Source: Hydractinia symbiolongicarpus (taxonomy: Eukaryota; Cnidaria; Hydrozoa; Anthoathecata; Hydractiniidae). Taken from it: a stretch of 64,000 nt of DNA. Within the stretch, counting starts at the first letter, position 1. The number at the start of each line of letters is the position of its first letter. The stretch is taken from assembly GCF_029227915.1 (NCBI RefSeq), contig NC_079877.1, positions 32,763,851 through 32,827,850 of the forward strand. Reading direction: 5' to 3'. The translations under genes were made by a program, and so were the position numbers. The notes below the pieces were generated by a model, which worked only from the letters and a program-made list of their open reading frames with translations, had not been told where the DNA came from and ran no database searches. Of this stretch, positions 35,109-47,820 are shown piece by piece.

Positions 35109-38100
35109 AAAAAATCGTTCGGGAAATGAGTTTACACCCTGGGTACTTTCTTTGTATACTTTTGACTATACGGGCCGAGTCCGGGATTTACGGGAAATCG
35201 CAGGTTTTCGTTTGCCGGCGATTAAACTTCTTTTATTCAGCGTTTCATCAAAAACGAAAGCAATTTTAAAAACTACAAGTCTCATGGGCTTTAGTGGTGA
35301 AATAATAATTTAAAAAATCGTTTGGGAAATGAGTTTACTCCCTGGGTACTTTCTTTGTATACTTTTGACTATACGGGCCGAGTCCGGGATTTACGGGAAA
35401 TCGCAGGTTTTCGTTTGCCGGCGATTAAACTTCTTTTATTCAGCGTCTCATCAAAAATGAAAACATTTTTAAAAACTACAAGTCTCATGGGCTTTAGTGG
35501 TGAAATAATAATTTAAAAATTCGTTCTGGAAATGAGTTTACACCCTAGGTACTTTCTTTGTATACTTTTGACTATACGGACCGAGTCCGGGATTTACGGG
35601 AAATCGCAGGTTTTCGTTTGCCGGCGATTAAACTTCTTTTATTCAGCGTCTCATCAAAAATGAAAACATTTGTGAAAACTACAAGTCTCATGGGCTTTAG
35701 TGGTGAAATAATAATTTAAAAAATCGTTCGGGAAATGAGTTTACACCCCGGGTACTTTCTTTGTATACTTTTGACTATACGGGCCGAGTTTTTTTTACGG
35801 GAAATCGCAGGTTTTCGTTTGCCGGCGATTAAACTTCTTTTATTCAGCGTCTCATCAAAAATGAAACATTTTTGAAAACTACAAGTCTCATGCGTTTTAG
35901 TGGTGAAAAAATAATTTAAAAAAACGTTCGGGAAGTGAGTTTACACCCTGGGTACTTTCTTTGTATACTTTTGAGTATACGGCCGAGTCCGGGATTTACG
36001 GGAAATCGCAGGTTTTCGTTTGCCGGCGATTAAACTTCTTTTTATTCAGCGTCTCATCAAAAATAAAAACATTTTTGAAAACTAAAAGTCTAATGCGTTT
36101 TAGTGGTGAAAAAATAATTCAAAAATTCGTTCGGGAAATGAGTTTACTCACTGGGTACTTTCCTTGTATATTTTCGACTATACGGGCCGAGTTCGGGATT
36201 TACGGGAAATCGCGGGTTTTTGTTTGCCGGCGATTAAACTTCTTTTATTCAGCGTCTCATCAAAAATGAAAACATTTTTAAAAACTACAAGTCTCATGGG
36301 CTTTAGTGGTGAAATAATAATTTAAAAAATCGTTTGAGAAATGAGTTTACTCCTTGGGTACCTTCTTTGTATACTTTTGACTATACGTACCGAGTCCGGG
36401 ATTTACGGGAAATCGAAGGTTTTCGTTTGCCGGCGATTAAACTTCTTTTATTCAGCGTCTCATCAAAAATGAAAACATTTTTGAAAACTACAAGTCTCAT
36501 GCGTTTTAGTGGTGAAAAAATAATTTAAAAAATCGTTCGGGAAATGAGTTTACACCCTGGGTACTTTCTTTGTATACTTTTGACTATACGGGCCGAGTCC
36601 GGGATTTACGGGAAATCGCAGGTTTTCGTTTGCCGGCGATTAAACTTCTTTTATTCAGCGTTTCATCAAAAACGAAAACAATTTTAAAAACTACAAGTCT
36701 CATGGGCTTTAGTGGTGAAATAATAATTTAAAAAATCGTTTGGGAAATGAGTTTACTCCCTGGGTACTTTCTTTGTATACTTTTGACTATACGGGCCGAG
36801 TCTGGGATTTACGGGAAATCGCAGGTTTTCGTTTGCCGGCGATTGAACTTCTTTTATTCAGCGTCTCATCAAAAATGAAAACATTTTTGAAAACTACAAG
36901 TCTCATGCGTTTTAGAGGTGAAAAAATAATTTAAAAATTCGTTCGGGAAATGAGTTTACACACTGGGTACTTTCTTTGTATACTTTTGACTATACGGGCC
37001 GAGTCCGGGGCTTACGGGAAATGGCGGGTTTTCGATTGCCGGCGATTAAACTTCTTTTATTCAGCGTCTCATCAATAATGAAAACATTTTTAAAAACTAT
37101 AAGTCTCATGGGCTTTAGTGGTGAAATAATAATTTAAAAAATCGTTCGGGAAATGAGTTTACACCCCGGGTACTTTCTTTGTATACTTTTTACTATACGT
37201 GCCGAGTCCGGGATTTACGGGAAATCGCAGGTTTTCGTTTGCCGGCGATTAAACTTCTTTTATTCACCGTCTCATCAAAAATGAAAACATTTTTGAAAAC
37301 TACAAGTCTCATGTGTTGTAGTGGTGAAAAAGTAATTTAAAAAATCGTTCGGGAAATGGGTTTACTCCCTGGGTACTTTCTTTGTATACTTTTGACTATA
37401 CCGGCCGAGTCCGGGATTTACGGGAAGTCGCGGGTTTTCGTTTGCCGGCGTTTAAATTCTTTTATTCAGCGTCTCATCAAAAATGAAAACATTTTTGAAA
37501 ACTACAACTCTCATGCGTTTTAGTGGTGAAAAAATAATTTAAAAAATCGTTCGGGAAATGAGTTTACACCCTGGGTATTTTCTTTGTATACTTTTGACTA
37601 TACGGGCCGAGTCCGGGATTTACGGGAAATGGCAGGTTTTCGTTTGCCGGCGATTAAACTTCTTTTATTCAGCGTTTCATCAAAAATGAAAACAATTTTA
37701 AAAACTACAAGTCTCATGGGCTTTAGTGGTGAAATAATAATATAAAAAATCGTTTGGGAAATGAGTTTACTCCCTGAGTACTTTCTTTGTATACTTTTGA
37801 CTATACGGGCTGAGTCCGGGATTTACGGGAAATCGCAGGTTTTCGTTTGCCGGCGATTAAACTTATTTTATTCAGCGTCTCATCAAAAATGAAAACATTT
37901 TTAAAAACTACAAATCTCATGGGCTTTAGTGGTGAAATAATAATATAAAAAATCGTTTGGGAAATGAGTTTACTCCCTGGGTACTTTCTTTGTATACTTT
38001 TGACTATACGGGCCGAGTCCGGGATTTACGGGAAATCGCAGGTTTTCGTTTGCCGGCGATTAAACTTCTTTTATTCAGCGTTTCATCAAAAACGAAAGCA

Positions 38101-40784
38101 ATTTTAAAAACTACAAGTCTCATGGGCTTTAGTGGTGAAATAATAATTTAAAAAATCGTTTGGGAAATGAGTTTACTCCCTGGGTACTTTCTTTGTATAC
38201 TTTTGACTATACGGGCCGAGTCCGGGATTTACGGGAAATCGCAGGTTTTCGTTTGCCGGCGATTAAACTTCTTTTATTCAGCGTCTCATCAAAAATGAAA
38301 ACATTTTTAAAAACTACAAGTCTCATGGGCTTTAGTGGTGAAATAATAATTTAAAAATTCGTTCTGGAAATGAGTTTACACCCTAGGTACTTTCTTTGTA
38401 TACTTTTGACTATACGGACCGAGTCCGGGATTTACGGGAAATCGCAGGTTTTCGTTTGCCGGCGATTAAACTTCTTTTATTCAGCGTCTCATCAAAAATG
38501 AAAACATTTGTGAAAACTACAAGTCTCATGGGCTTTAGTGGTGAAATAATAATTTAAAAAATCGTTCGGGAAATGAGTTTACACCCCGCGTACTTTCTTT
38601 GTATACTTTTGACTATACGGGCCGAGTTTTTTTTACGGGAAATCGCAGGTTTTCGTTTGCCGGCGATTAAACTTCTTTTATTCAGCGTCTCATCAAAAAT
38701 GAAACATTTTTGAAAACTACAAGTCTCATGCGTTTTAGTGGTGAAAAAATAATTTAAAAAAACGTTCGGGAAGTGAGTTTACACCCTGGGTACTTTCTTT
38801 GTATACTTTTGACTATACGGCCGAGTCCGGGATTTACGGGAAATCGCAGGTTTTCGTTTGCCGGCGATTAAACTTCTTTTTATTCAGCGTCTCATCAAAA
38901 ATAAAAACATTTTTGAAAACTAAAAGTCTAATGCGTTTTAGTGGTGAAAAAATAATTCAAAAATTCGTTCGGGAAATGAGTTTACTCACTGGGTACTTTC
39001 CTTGTATATTTTTGACTATACGGGCCGAGTTCGGGATTTACGGGAAATCGCGGGTTTTCGTTTGCCGGCGATTAAACTTCTTTTATTCAGCGTCTCATCA
39101 AAAATGAAAACATTTTTAAAAACTACAAGTCTCATGGGCTTTAGTGGTGAAATAATAATTTAAAAAATCGTTTGAGAAATGAGTTTACTCCTTGGGTACC
39201 TTCTTTGTATACTTTTGACTATACGTACCGAGTCCGGGATTTACGGGAAATCGAAGGTTTTCGTTTGCCGGCGATTAAACTTCTTTTATTCAGCGTCTCA
39301 TCAAAAATGAAAACATTTTTGAAAACTACAAGTCTCATGCGTTTTAGTGGTGAAAAAATAATTTAAAAAATCGTTCGGGAAATGAGTTTACACCCTGGGT
39401 ACTTTCTTTGTATACTTTTGACTATACGGGCCGAGTCCGGGATTTACGGGAAATCGCAGGTTTTCGTTTGCCGGCGATTAAACTTCTTTTATTCAGCGTT
39501 TCATCAAAAACGAAAACAATTTTAAAAACTACAAGTCTCATGGGCTTTAGTGGTGAAATAATAATTTAAAAAATCGTTTGGGAAATGAGTTTACTCCCTG
39601 GGTACTTTCTTTGTATACTTTTGACTATACGGGCCGAGTCCGGGATTTACGGGAAATCGCAGGTTTTCGTTTGCCGGCGATTGAACTTCTTTTATTCAGC
39701 GTCTCATCAAAAATGAAAACATTTTTGAAAACTACAAGTCTCATGCGTTTTAGAGGTGAAAAAATAATTTAAAAATTCGTTCGGGAAATGAGTTTACACA
39801 CTGGGTACTTTCTTTGTATACTTTTGACTATACGGGCCGAGTCCGGGGCTTACGGGAAATGGCGGGTTTTCGATTGCCGGCGAATAAACTTCTTTTATTT
39901 AGCGTCTCATCAATAATGAAAACATTTTTAAAAACTATAAGTCTCATGGGCTTTAGTGGTGAAATAATAATTTAAAAAATCGTTCGGGAAATGAGTTTAC
40001 ACCCCGGGTACTTTCTTTGTATACTTTTGACTATACGTGCCGAGTCCGGGATTTACGGGAAATCGCAGGTTTTCGTTTGCCGGCGATTAAACTTCTTTTA
40101 TTCACCGTCTCATCAAAAATGAAAACATTTTTGAAAACTACAAGTCTCATGTGTTGTAGTGGTGAAAAAGTAATTTAAAAAATCGTTCGGGAAATGGGTT
40201 TACTCCCTGGGTACTTTCTTTGTATACTTTTGACTATACCGGCCGAGTCCGGGATTTACGGGAAGTCGCGCGTTTTCGTTTGCCGGCGTTTAAATTCTTT
40301 TATTCAGCGTCTCATCAAAAATGAAAACATTTTTGAAAACTACAACTCTCATGCGTTTTAGTGGTGAAAAAATAATTTAAAAAATCGTTCGGGAAATGAG
40401 TTTACACCCTGGGTATTTTCTTTGTATACTTTTGACTATACGGGCCGAGTCCGGGATTTACGGGAAATGGCAGGTTTTCGTTTGCCGGCGATTAAACTTC
40501 TTTTATTCAGCGTTTCATCAAAAATGAAAACAATTTTAAAAACTACAAGTCTCATGGGCTTTAGTGGTGAAATAATAATATAAAAAATCGTTTGGGAAAT
40601 GAGTTTACTCCCTGAGTACTTTCTTTGTATACTTTTGACTATACGGGCTGAGTCCGGGATTTACGGGAAATCGCAGGTTTTCGTTTGCCGGCGATTAAAC
40701 TTATTTTATTCAGCGTCTCATCAAAAATGAAAACATTTTTAAAAACTACAAATCTCATGGGCTTTAGTGGTGAAATAATAATAT
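35109..40784. repeat. Tandem 14-monomer higher-order repeat, 2 x 2838 bp
   Basis: Units 35109-37946 and 37947-40784 match across fourteen monomers. Shared rare marks are caaaaacgaaagcaatttt, caccctaggtac, catttgtgaaaac, an eight-T run replacing tccgggattt, atgaaacattttt, gggtaccttc, ttttcgattg, gtgttgtagtgg, and ggcgtttaaattc. I noted around ten single-base differences, so identity is near 99.6% by eye. The border is inside a monomer: the first half of 37947-38149 resembles 40785 while its second half resembles 35109. This 14-mer is unrelated in monomer order to the 14-mer at 17.7-23.4 kb. Confidence 0.9.
35789..35796 (+). repeat. Eight-T run replacing part of the GC-rich core
   Basis: Here gccgag is followed by eight T and then acggg, where other monomers have ten bases (tccgggattt). 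The same change is present at 38627-38634, exactly 2838 bases away in the second 14-mer copy. It is net minus two bases but alters several others. Its presence in both copies shows that it predates the duplication and is not a simple read error. It removes one GGG run and a CpG from the core. Confidence 0.8.
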
Positions 40785-41392
40785 AAAAAATCGTTTGGGA
40801 AATGAGTTTACTCCCTGGGTACTTTCTTTGTATACTTTTGACTATACGGGCCGAGTCCGGGATTTACGGGAAATCGCAGGTTTTCGTTTGCTGGCGATTA
40901 AACTTCTTTTATTCAGTGTCTCATCAAAAATGAAAACATTTTTGAAAACTACAAGTCTCATGCGTTTTAGTGGTGAAAAAATAATTTAAAAACACGTTCG
41001 GGAAGTGAGTTTACACCCTGGGTACTTTCTTTGTATACTTTTGACTATACGGCCGAGTCCGGGATTTACGGGAAATCGCAGGTTTTCGTTTGCCGGCGAT
41101 TAAACTTCTGTTATTCAGCGTCTCATCAAAAATAAAAACATTTTTGAAAACTAAAAGTCTCATGCGTTTTAGTGGTGAAAAAATAATTCAAAAATTCGTT
41201 CGGGAAATGAGTTTACTCACTGGGTACTTTCCTTGTATACTTTTGACTATACGGGCCGAGTTCGGGATTTACGGGAAATCGCGGGTTTTCGTTTGCCGGC
41301 GATTAAACTTCTTTTATTCAGCGTCTCATCAAAAATGAAAACATTTTTAAAAAGTACAAGTCTCATGGGCTTTAGTGGTAAAATAATAATTT
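40785..41392. repeat. Class A monomers after the 14-mer block
   Basis: Three monomers. The first shares its 5' part with 37947 but has cgtttgctggcg and cagtgtctc further on, so the duplicated block ends within it. The next two form the acggccgag / attcaaaaattcg pair also seen at 34.5, 36.0, 38.8 and 52.8 kb. Confidence 0.7.
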
Positions 41393-43824
41393 AAAAAATC
41401 GTTTTGGAAATGAGTTTACTCCCTGGGTACTTTCTTTGTATACTTTTGACTATACGTACCGAGTCCGGGATTTACGGGAAATCGCAGGTTTTCGTTTGCC
41501 GGCGATTAAACTTCTTTTATTCAGCGTCTCATCAAAAATGAAAACATTTTTGAGAACTACAAGTCTCATGCGTTTTAGTGGTGAAAAAATAATTTAAAAA
41601 ATCGTTCGGGAAATGAGTTTACACCCTGGGTACTTTCTTTGTATACTTTCGACTATACGGGCCGAGTCCGGGATTTACGGGAAATCGAAGGTTCTCGTTT
41701 GCCGGCGATTAAACTTCTTTTATTCAGCGTTTCATCAAAAATGAAAACAATTTTAAAAACTACAATTCTCATGGGCTTTAGTGGTGAAATAATAATTTAA
41801 AAAATCGTTTGGGAAATGAGTTTACTCCCTGGGTACTTTCTTTGTATACTTTTGACTATACGGGCCGAGTCCGGGATTTACGGGAAATCGCAGGTTTTCG
41901 TTTGCCGGCGATTAAACTTCTTTTATTCAGCGTCTCATCAAAAATGAAAACATTTTTGAAAACTACAAGTTTCATGCGTTTTAGTGGTGAAAAATAATTT
42001 AAAAATTCGTTCGGGAAATGAGTTTACACCCTGGGTACTTTCTTTGTATACTTTTGACTATACGGGCCGAGTCCGGGATTTACGGGAAATCGCAGGTTTT
42101 TGTTTGCCGGCGATTAAACTTCTTTTATTCAGCGTCTCATCAAAAATGAAAACATTTTTAAAAACTACAAGTCTCATGCGTTGTAGTGGTGAAAAAGTAA
42201 TTTAAAAAATCGTTCGGAAAATGAGTTTACTCCCTGGGTACTTTCTTTGTATACTTTTGACTATACGGGCCGAGTCCGGGGCTTACGGGAAATGGCGGGT
42301 TTTCGTTTGCCGGCGATTAAACTTCTTTTATTCAGCGTCTCATCAAAAATGAAAACATTTTTGAAAACTACAAGTCTCATGCGTTTTAGTGGTGAAAAGA
42401 TAATTTAAAAAATCGTTCGGGAAATGGGTTTACTCCCTGGGTACTTTCTTTGTATACTTTTGACTATACGGCCGAGTCCGGGATTTACGGGAAATTGCGG
42501 GTTTTCGTTTGCCGGCGATTAAACTTCTTTTATTCAGCGTCTCATCAAAAATGAAAACATTTTTAAAAAGTACAAGTCTCATGGGCTTTAGTGGTAAAAT
42601 AATAATTTAAAAAATCGTTTTGGAAATGAGTTTACTCCCTGGGTACTTTCTTTGTATACTTTTGACTATACGTACCGAGTCCGGGATTTACGGGAAATCG
42701 CAGGTTTTCGTTTGCTGGCGATTAAACTTCTTTTATTCAGCGTCTCATCAAAAATGAAAACATTTTTGAGAACTACAAGTCTCATGCGTTTTAGTGGTGA
42801 AAAAATAATTTAAAAAATCGTTCGGGAAATGAGTTTACACCCTGGGTACTTTCTTTGTATACTTTCGACTATACGGGCCGAGTCCGGGATTTACGGGAAA
42901 TCGAAGGTTTTCGTTTGCCGGCGATTAAACTTCTTTTATTCAGCGTTTCATCAAAAATGAAAACAATTTTAAAAACTACAATTCTCATGGGCTTTAGTGG
43001 TGAAATAATAATTTAAAAAATCGTTTGGGAAATGAGTTTACTCCCTGGGTACTTTCTTTGTATACTTTTGACTATACGGGCCGAGTCCGGCATTTACGGG
43101 AAATCGCAGGTTTTCGTTTGCCGGCGATTAAACTTCTTTTATTCAGCGTCTCATCAAAAATGAAAACATTTTTGAAAACTACAAGTCTTATGCGTTTTAG
43201 TGGTGAAAAATAATTTAAAAATTCGTTCGGGAAATGAGTTTACACCCTGGGTACTTTCTTTGTATACTTTTGACTATACGGGCCGAGTTCGGGATTTACG
43301 GGAAATCGCAGGTTTTTGTTTGCCGGCGATTAAACTTCTTTTATTCAGCGTCTCATCAAAAATGAAAACATTTTTAAAAACTACAAGTCTCATGCGTTGT
43401 AGTGGTGAAAAAGTAATTTAAAAAATCGTTCGGGAAATGAGTTTACACCCTGGGTACTTTCTTTGTATACTTTTGACTATACGGGCCGAGTCCGGGATTT
43501 ACGGGAAATCGCAGGTTTTTGTTTGCCGCCGATTAAACTTCTTTTATTCAGCGTCTCATCAAAAACGAAAACATTTTTAAAAACTACAAGTCTCATGCGT
43601 TGTAGTGGTGAAAAAGTAATTTAAAAAATCGTTCGGAAAATGAGTTTACTCCCTGGGTACTTTCTTTGTATACTTTTGACTATACGGGCCGAGTCCGGGA
43701 TTTACGGGAAATCGCGGGTTTTCGTTTGCCGGCGATTAAACTTCTTTTATTCAGCGTCTCATCAAAAATGAAAACATTTTTGAAAACTACAAGTCTTATG
43801 CGTTTTAGTGGTGAAAAATAATTT
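41393..43824. repeat. 6-monomer (1216-bp) higher-order repeat
   Basis: Blocks starting at 41393 and 42609 match with an offset of 1216 bases. The order in both is a gttttggaaatg monomer with acgtaccgag and ttttgagaac, then one with ctttcgac and atcgaagg and acaattctc, then a tttggg monomer with a shortened gaaaaataattt tail, then an attcg monomer with ggtttttgtttg and gcgttgtagtgg. The first three monomers of this series also occur at 44637 and 46261, so it has four representatives in 5 kb. Confidence 0.8.
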
Positions 43825-44433
43825 AAAAATTCGTTCGGGAAATGAGTTTACACCCTGGGTACTTTCTTTGTATACTTTTGACTATACGGGCCGAGTTCGG
43901 GATTTACGGGAAATCGCAGGTTTTTGTTTGCCGGCGATTAAACTTCTTTTATTCAGCGTCTCATCAAAAATGAAAACATTTTTAAAAACTACAAGTCTCA
44001 TGCGTTGTAGTGGTGAAAAAGTAATTTAAAAAATCGTTCGGGAAATGAGTTTACACCCTGGGTACTTTCTTTGTATACTTTTGACTATACGGGCCGAGTC
44101 CGGGATTTACGGGAAATCGCAGGTTTTTGTTTGCCGCCGATTAAACTTCTTTTATTCAGCGTCTCATCAAAAACGAAAACATTTTTAAAAACTACAAGTC
44201 TCATGCGTTGTAGTGGTGAAAAAGTAATTTAAAAAATCGTTCGGAAAATGAGTTTACTCCCTGGGTACTTTCTTTGTATACTTTTGACTATACGGGCCGA
44301 GTCCGGGATTTACGGGAAATCGCGGGTTTTCGTTTGCCGGCGATTAAACTTCTTTTATTCAGCGTCTCATCAAAAATGAAAACATTTTTAAAAACTACAA
44401 GTCTCATGCGTTTTAGTGGTGAAAAGATAATTT
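43217..44433. repeat. Tandem 3-monomer repeat, 2 x ~608 bp
   Basis: Units 43217-43824 and 43825-44433 are nearly identical. Each holds an attcg monomer with cgagttcggg and ggtttttgtttg, a monomer with tttgccgccgatt and caaaaacgaaaac, and a ttcggaaaatgag monomer. The first unit overlaps the second copy of the 1216-base repeat, so the 3-mer duplication came after it. Confidence 0.8.
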
Positions 44434-44636
44434 AAAAAATCGTTCGGGAAATGGGTTTACTCCCTGGGTACTTTCTTTGTATACTTTTGACTATACGGGC
44501 CGAGTCCGGGATTTACGGGAAATTGCGGGTTTTCGTTTGCCGGCGATTAAACTTCTTTTATTCAGCGTCTCATCAAAAATGAAAACATTTTTAAAAAGTA
44601 CAAGTCTCATGGGCTTTAGTGGTAAAATAATAATTT

Positions 44637-47600
44637 AAAAAATCGTTTTGGAAATGAGTTTACTCCCTGGGTACTTTCTTTGTATACTTTTGACTATACG
44701 TACCGAGTCCGGGATTTACGGGAAATCGCAGGTTTTCGTTTGCCGGCGATTAAACTTCTTTTATTCAGCGTCTCATCAAAAATGAAAACATTTTTGAGAA
44801 CTACAAGTCTCATGCGTTTTAGTGGTGAAAAAATAATTTAAAAAATCGTTCGGGAAATGAGTTTACACCCTGGGTACTTTCTTTGTATACTTTCGACTAT
44901 ACGGGCCGAGTCCGGGATTTACGGGAAATCGAAGGTTTTCGTTTGCCGGCGATTAAACTTCTTTTATTCAGCGTTTCATCAAAAATGAAAACAATTTTAA
45001 AAACTACAATTCTCATGGGCTTTAGTGGTGAAATAATAATTTAAAAAATCGTTTGGGAAATGAGTTTACTCCCTGGGTACTTTCTTTGTATACTTTTGAC
45101 TATACGGGCCGAGTCCGGGATTTACGGGAAATTGCAGGTTTTCGTTTGCCGGCGATTAAACTTTTTTTATTCAGCGTCTCATCAAAAATGAAAACATTTT
45201 TGAAAACTACAAGTTTCATGCGTTTTAGTGGTGAAAAAATAATTTAAAAAATCGTTCGGGAAATGGGTTTACTCCCTGGGTACTTTCTTTGTATACTTTT
45301 GACTATACGGGCCGAGTCCGGGATTTACGGGAAATTGCGGGTTTTCGTTTGCCGGCGATTAAACTTCTTTTACTCAGCGTCTCATCAAAAATGAAAACAT
45401 TTTTAAAAACTACAAGTCTCATGGGCTTTAGTGGTGAAATAATAATTTAAAAAATCGTTTGGGAAATGAGTTTACTCCCTGGGTACTTTCTTTGTATACT
45501 TTTGACTATACGGGCCGAGTCCGGGATTTACGGGAAATCGCAGGTTTTCGTTTGCCGGCGATTAAACTTCTTTTATTCAGCGTCTCACCAAAAATAAAAA
45601 CATTTTTGAAAACTAAAAGTCTCATGCGTTTTAGTGGTGAAAAAATAATTCAAAAATTCGTTCGGGAAATGAGTTTACTCACTAGGTACTTTCCTTGTAT
45701 ACTTGTGACTATACGGGCCGAGTCCGGGATTTCCGGGAAATCGCGGGTTTTCGTTTGCCGGCGATTAAACTTCTTTTATTCAGCGTCTCATCAAAAATGA
45801 AAACATTTTTAAAAACTGCAAGTCTCATGGGCTTTAGTGGTGAAATAATAATTTAAAAAAGCGTTTGGGAAATGAGTTTACTCCCTGGGTACTTTCTTTG
45901 TATACTTTTGACTATACCTACCGAGTCCGGGATATACGGGAAATAACAGGTTTTCGTTTGCCGGCGATTAAACTTTTTTTATTCAGCGTCTCATCAAAAA
46001 TGAAAACATTTTTGAAAACTACAAGTCTCATGCGTTTTAGTGGTGAAAAAATAATTTAAAAAAACGTTCGGGAAGTGAGTTTACACCCTGGGTACTTTCT
46101 TTGTATACTTTTGACTATACGGGCCGAGTCCGGGATTTACGGGAAATCGCAGGTTTTCGTTTGCCGGCGATTAAACTTCTTTTATTCAGCGTCTCATCAA
46201 AAATGAAAACATTTTTAAAAAGTACAAGTCTCATGGGCTTTAGTGGTAAAATAATAATTTAAAAAATCGTTTTGGAAATGAGTTTACTCCCTGGGTACTT
46301 TCTTTGTATACTTTTGACTATACGTACCGAGTCCGGGATTTACGGGAAATCGCAGGTTTTCGTTTGCCGGCGATTAAACTTCTTTTATTCAGCGTCTCAT
46401 CAAAAATGAAAACATTTTTGAGAACTACAAGTCTCATGCGTTTTAGTGGTGAAAAAATAATTTAAAAAATCGTTCGGGAAATGAGTTTACACCCTGGGTA
46501 CTTTCTTTGTATACTTTCGACTATACGGGCCGAGTCCGGGATTTACGGGAAATCGAAGGTTTTCGTTTGCCGGCGATTAAACTTCTTTTATTCAGCGTTT
46601 CATCAAAAATGAAAACAATTTTAAAAACTACAATTCTCATGGGCTTTAGTGGTGAAATAATAATTTAAAAAATCGTTTGGGAAATGAGTTTACTCCCTGG
46701 GTACTTTCTTTGTATACTTTTGACTATACGGGCCGAGTCCGGGATTTACGGGAAATTGCAGGTTTTCGTTTGCCGGCGATTAAACTTCTTTTATTCAGCG
46801 TCTCATCAAAAATGAAAACATTTTTGAAAACTACAAGTTTCATGCGTTTTAGTGGTGAAAAAATAATTTAAAAAATCGTTCGGGAAATGGGTTTACTCCC
46901 TGGGTACTTTCTTTGTATACTTTTGACTATACGGGCCGAGTCCGGGATTTACGGGAAATTGCGGGTTTTCGTTTGCCGGCGATTAAACTTCTTTTACTCA
47001 GCGTCTCATCAAAAATGAAAACATTTTTAAAAACTACAAGTCTCATGGGCTTTAGTGGTGAAATAATAATTTAAAAAATCGTTTGGGAAATGAGTTTACT
47101 CCCTGGGTACTTTCTTTGTATACTTTTGACTATACGGGCCGAGTCCGGGATTTACGGGAAATCGCAGGTTTTCGTTTGCCGGCGATTAAACTTCTTTTAT
47201 TCAGCGTCTCACCAAAAATAAAAACATTTTTGAAAACTAAAAGTCTCATGCGTTTTAGTGGTGAAAAAATAATTCAAAAATTCGTTCGGGAAATGAGTTT
47301 ACTCACTAGGTACTTTCCTTGTATACTTGTGACTATACGGGCCGAGTCCGGGATTTTCCGGGAAATCGCGGGTTTTCGTTTGCCGGCGATTAAACTTCTT
47401 TTATTCAGCGTCTCATCAAAAATGAAAACATTTTTAAAAACTGCAAGTCTCATGGGCTTTAGTGGTGAAATAATAATTTAAAAAATCGTTTGGGAAATGA
47501 GTTTACTCCCTGGGTACTTTCTTTGTATACTTTTGACTATACCTACCGAGTCCGGGATATACGGGAAATAACAGGTTTTCGTTTGCCGGCGATTAAACTT

Positions 47601-47820
47601 TTTTTATTCAGCGTCTCATCAAAAATGAAAACATTTTTGAAAACTACAAGTCTCATGCGTTTTAGTGGTGAAAAAATAATTTAAAAAAACGTTCGGGAAG
47701 TGAGTTTACACCCTGGGTACTTTCTTTGTATACTTTTGACTATACGGGCCGAGTCCGGGATTTACGGGAAATCGCAGGTTTTCGTTTGCCGGCGATTAAA
47801 CTTCTTTTATTCAGCGTCTC
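44637..47820. repeat. Tandem 8-monomer higher-order repeat, 1624 bp
   Basis: Sequence 44637-46190 matches 46261-47820 at an offset of 1624 to 1625 bases. The order is gttttgg/acgtaccgag, ctttcgac/atcgaagg, a tttggg monomer, a gggaaatgggtttac monomer with tactcagcg, a caccaaaaataaaaac monomer, the attcaaaaattcg monomer with cactaggtac, and an acctaccgag monomer with gggatatacggg and aaataacagg. An extra T near 47355 makes the second copy one base longer. Confidence 0.82.

Noticed and set aside
47083-47481. Longest open frame, 132 codons
   Set aside because: It joins two monomers through the attcaaaaattcg junction plus a one-base T insertion near 47355. The product is only repeat translation in two frames.
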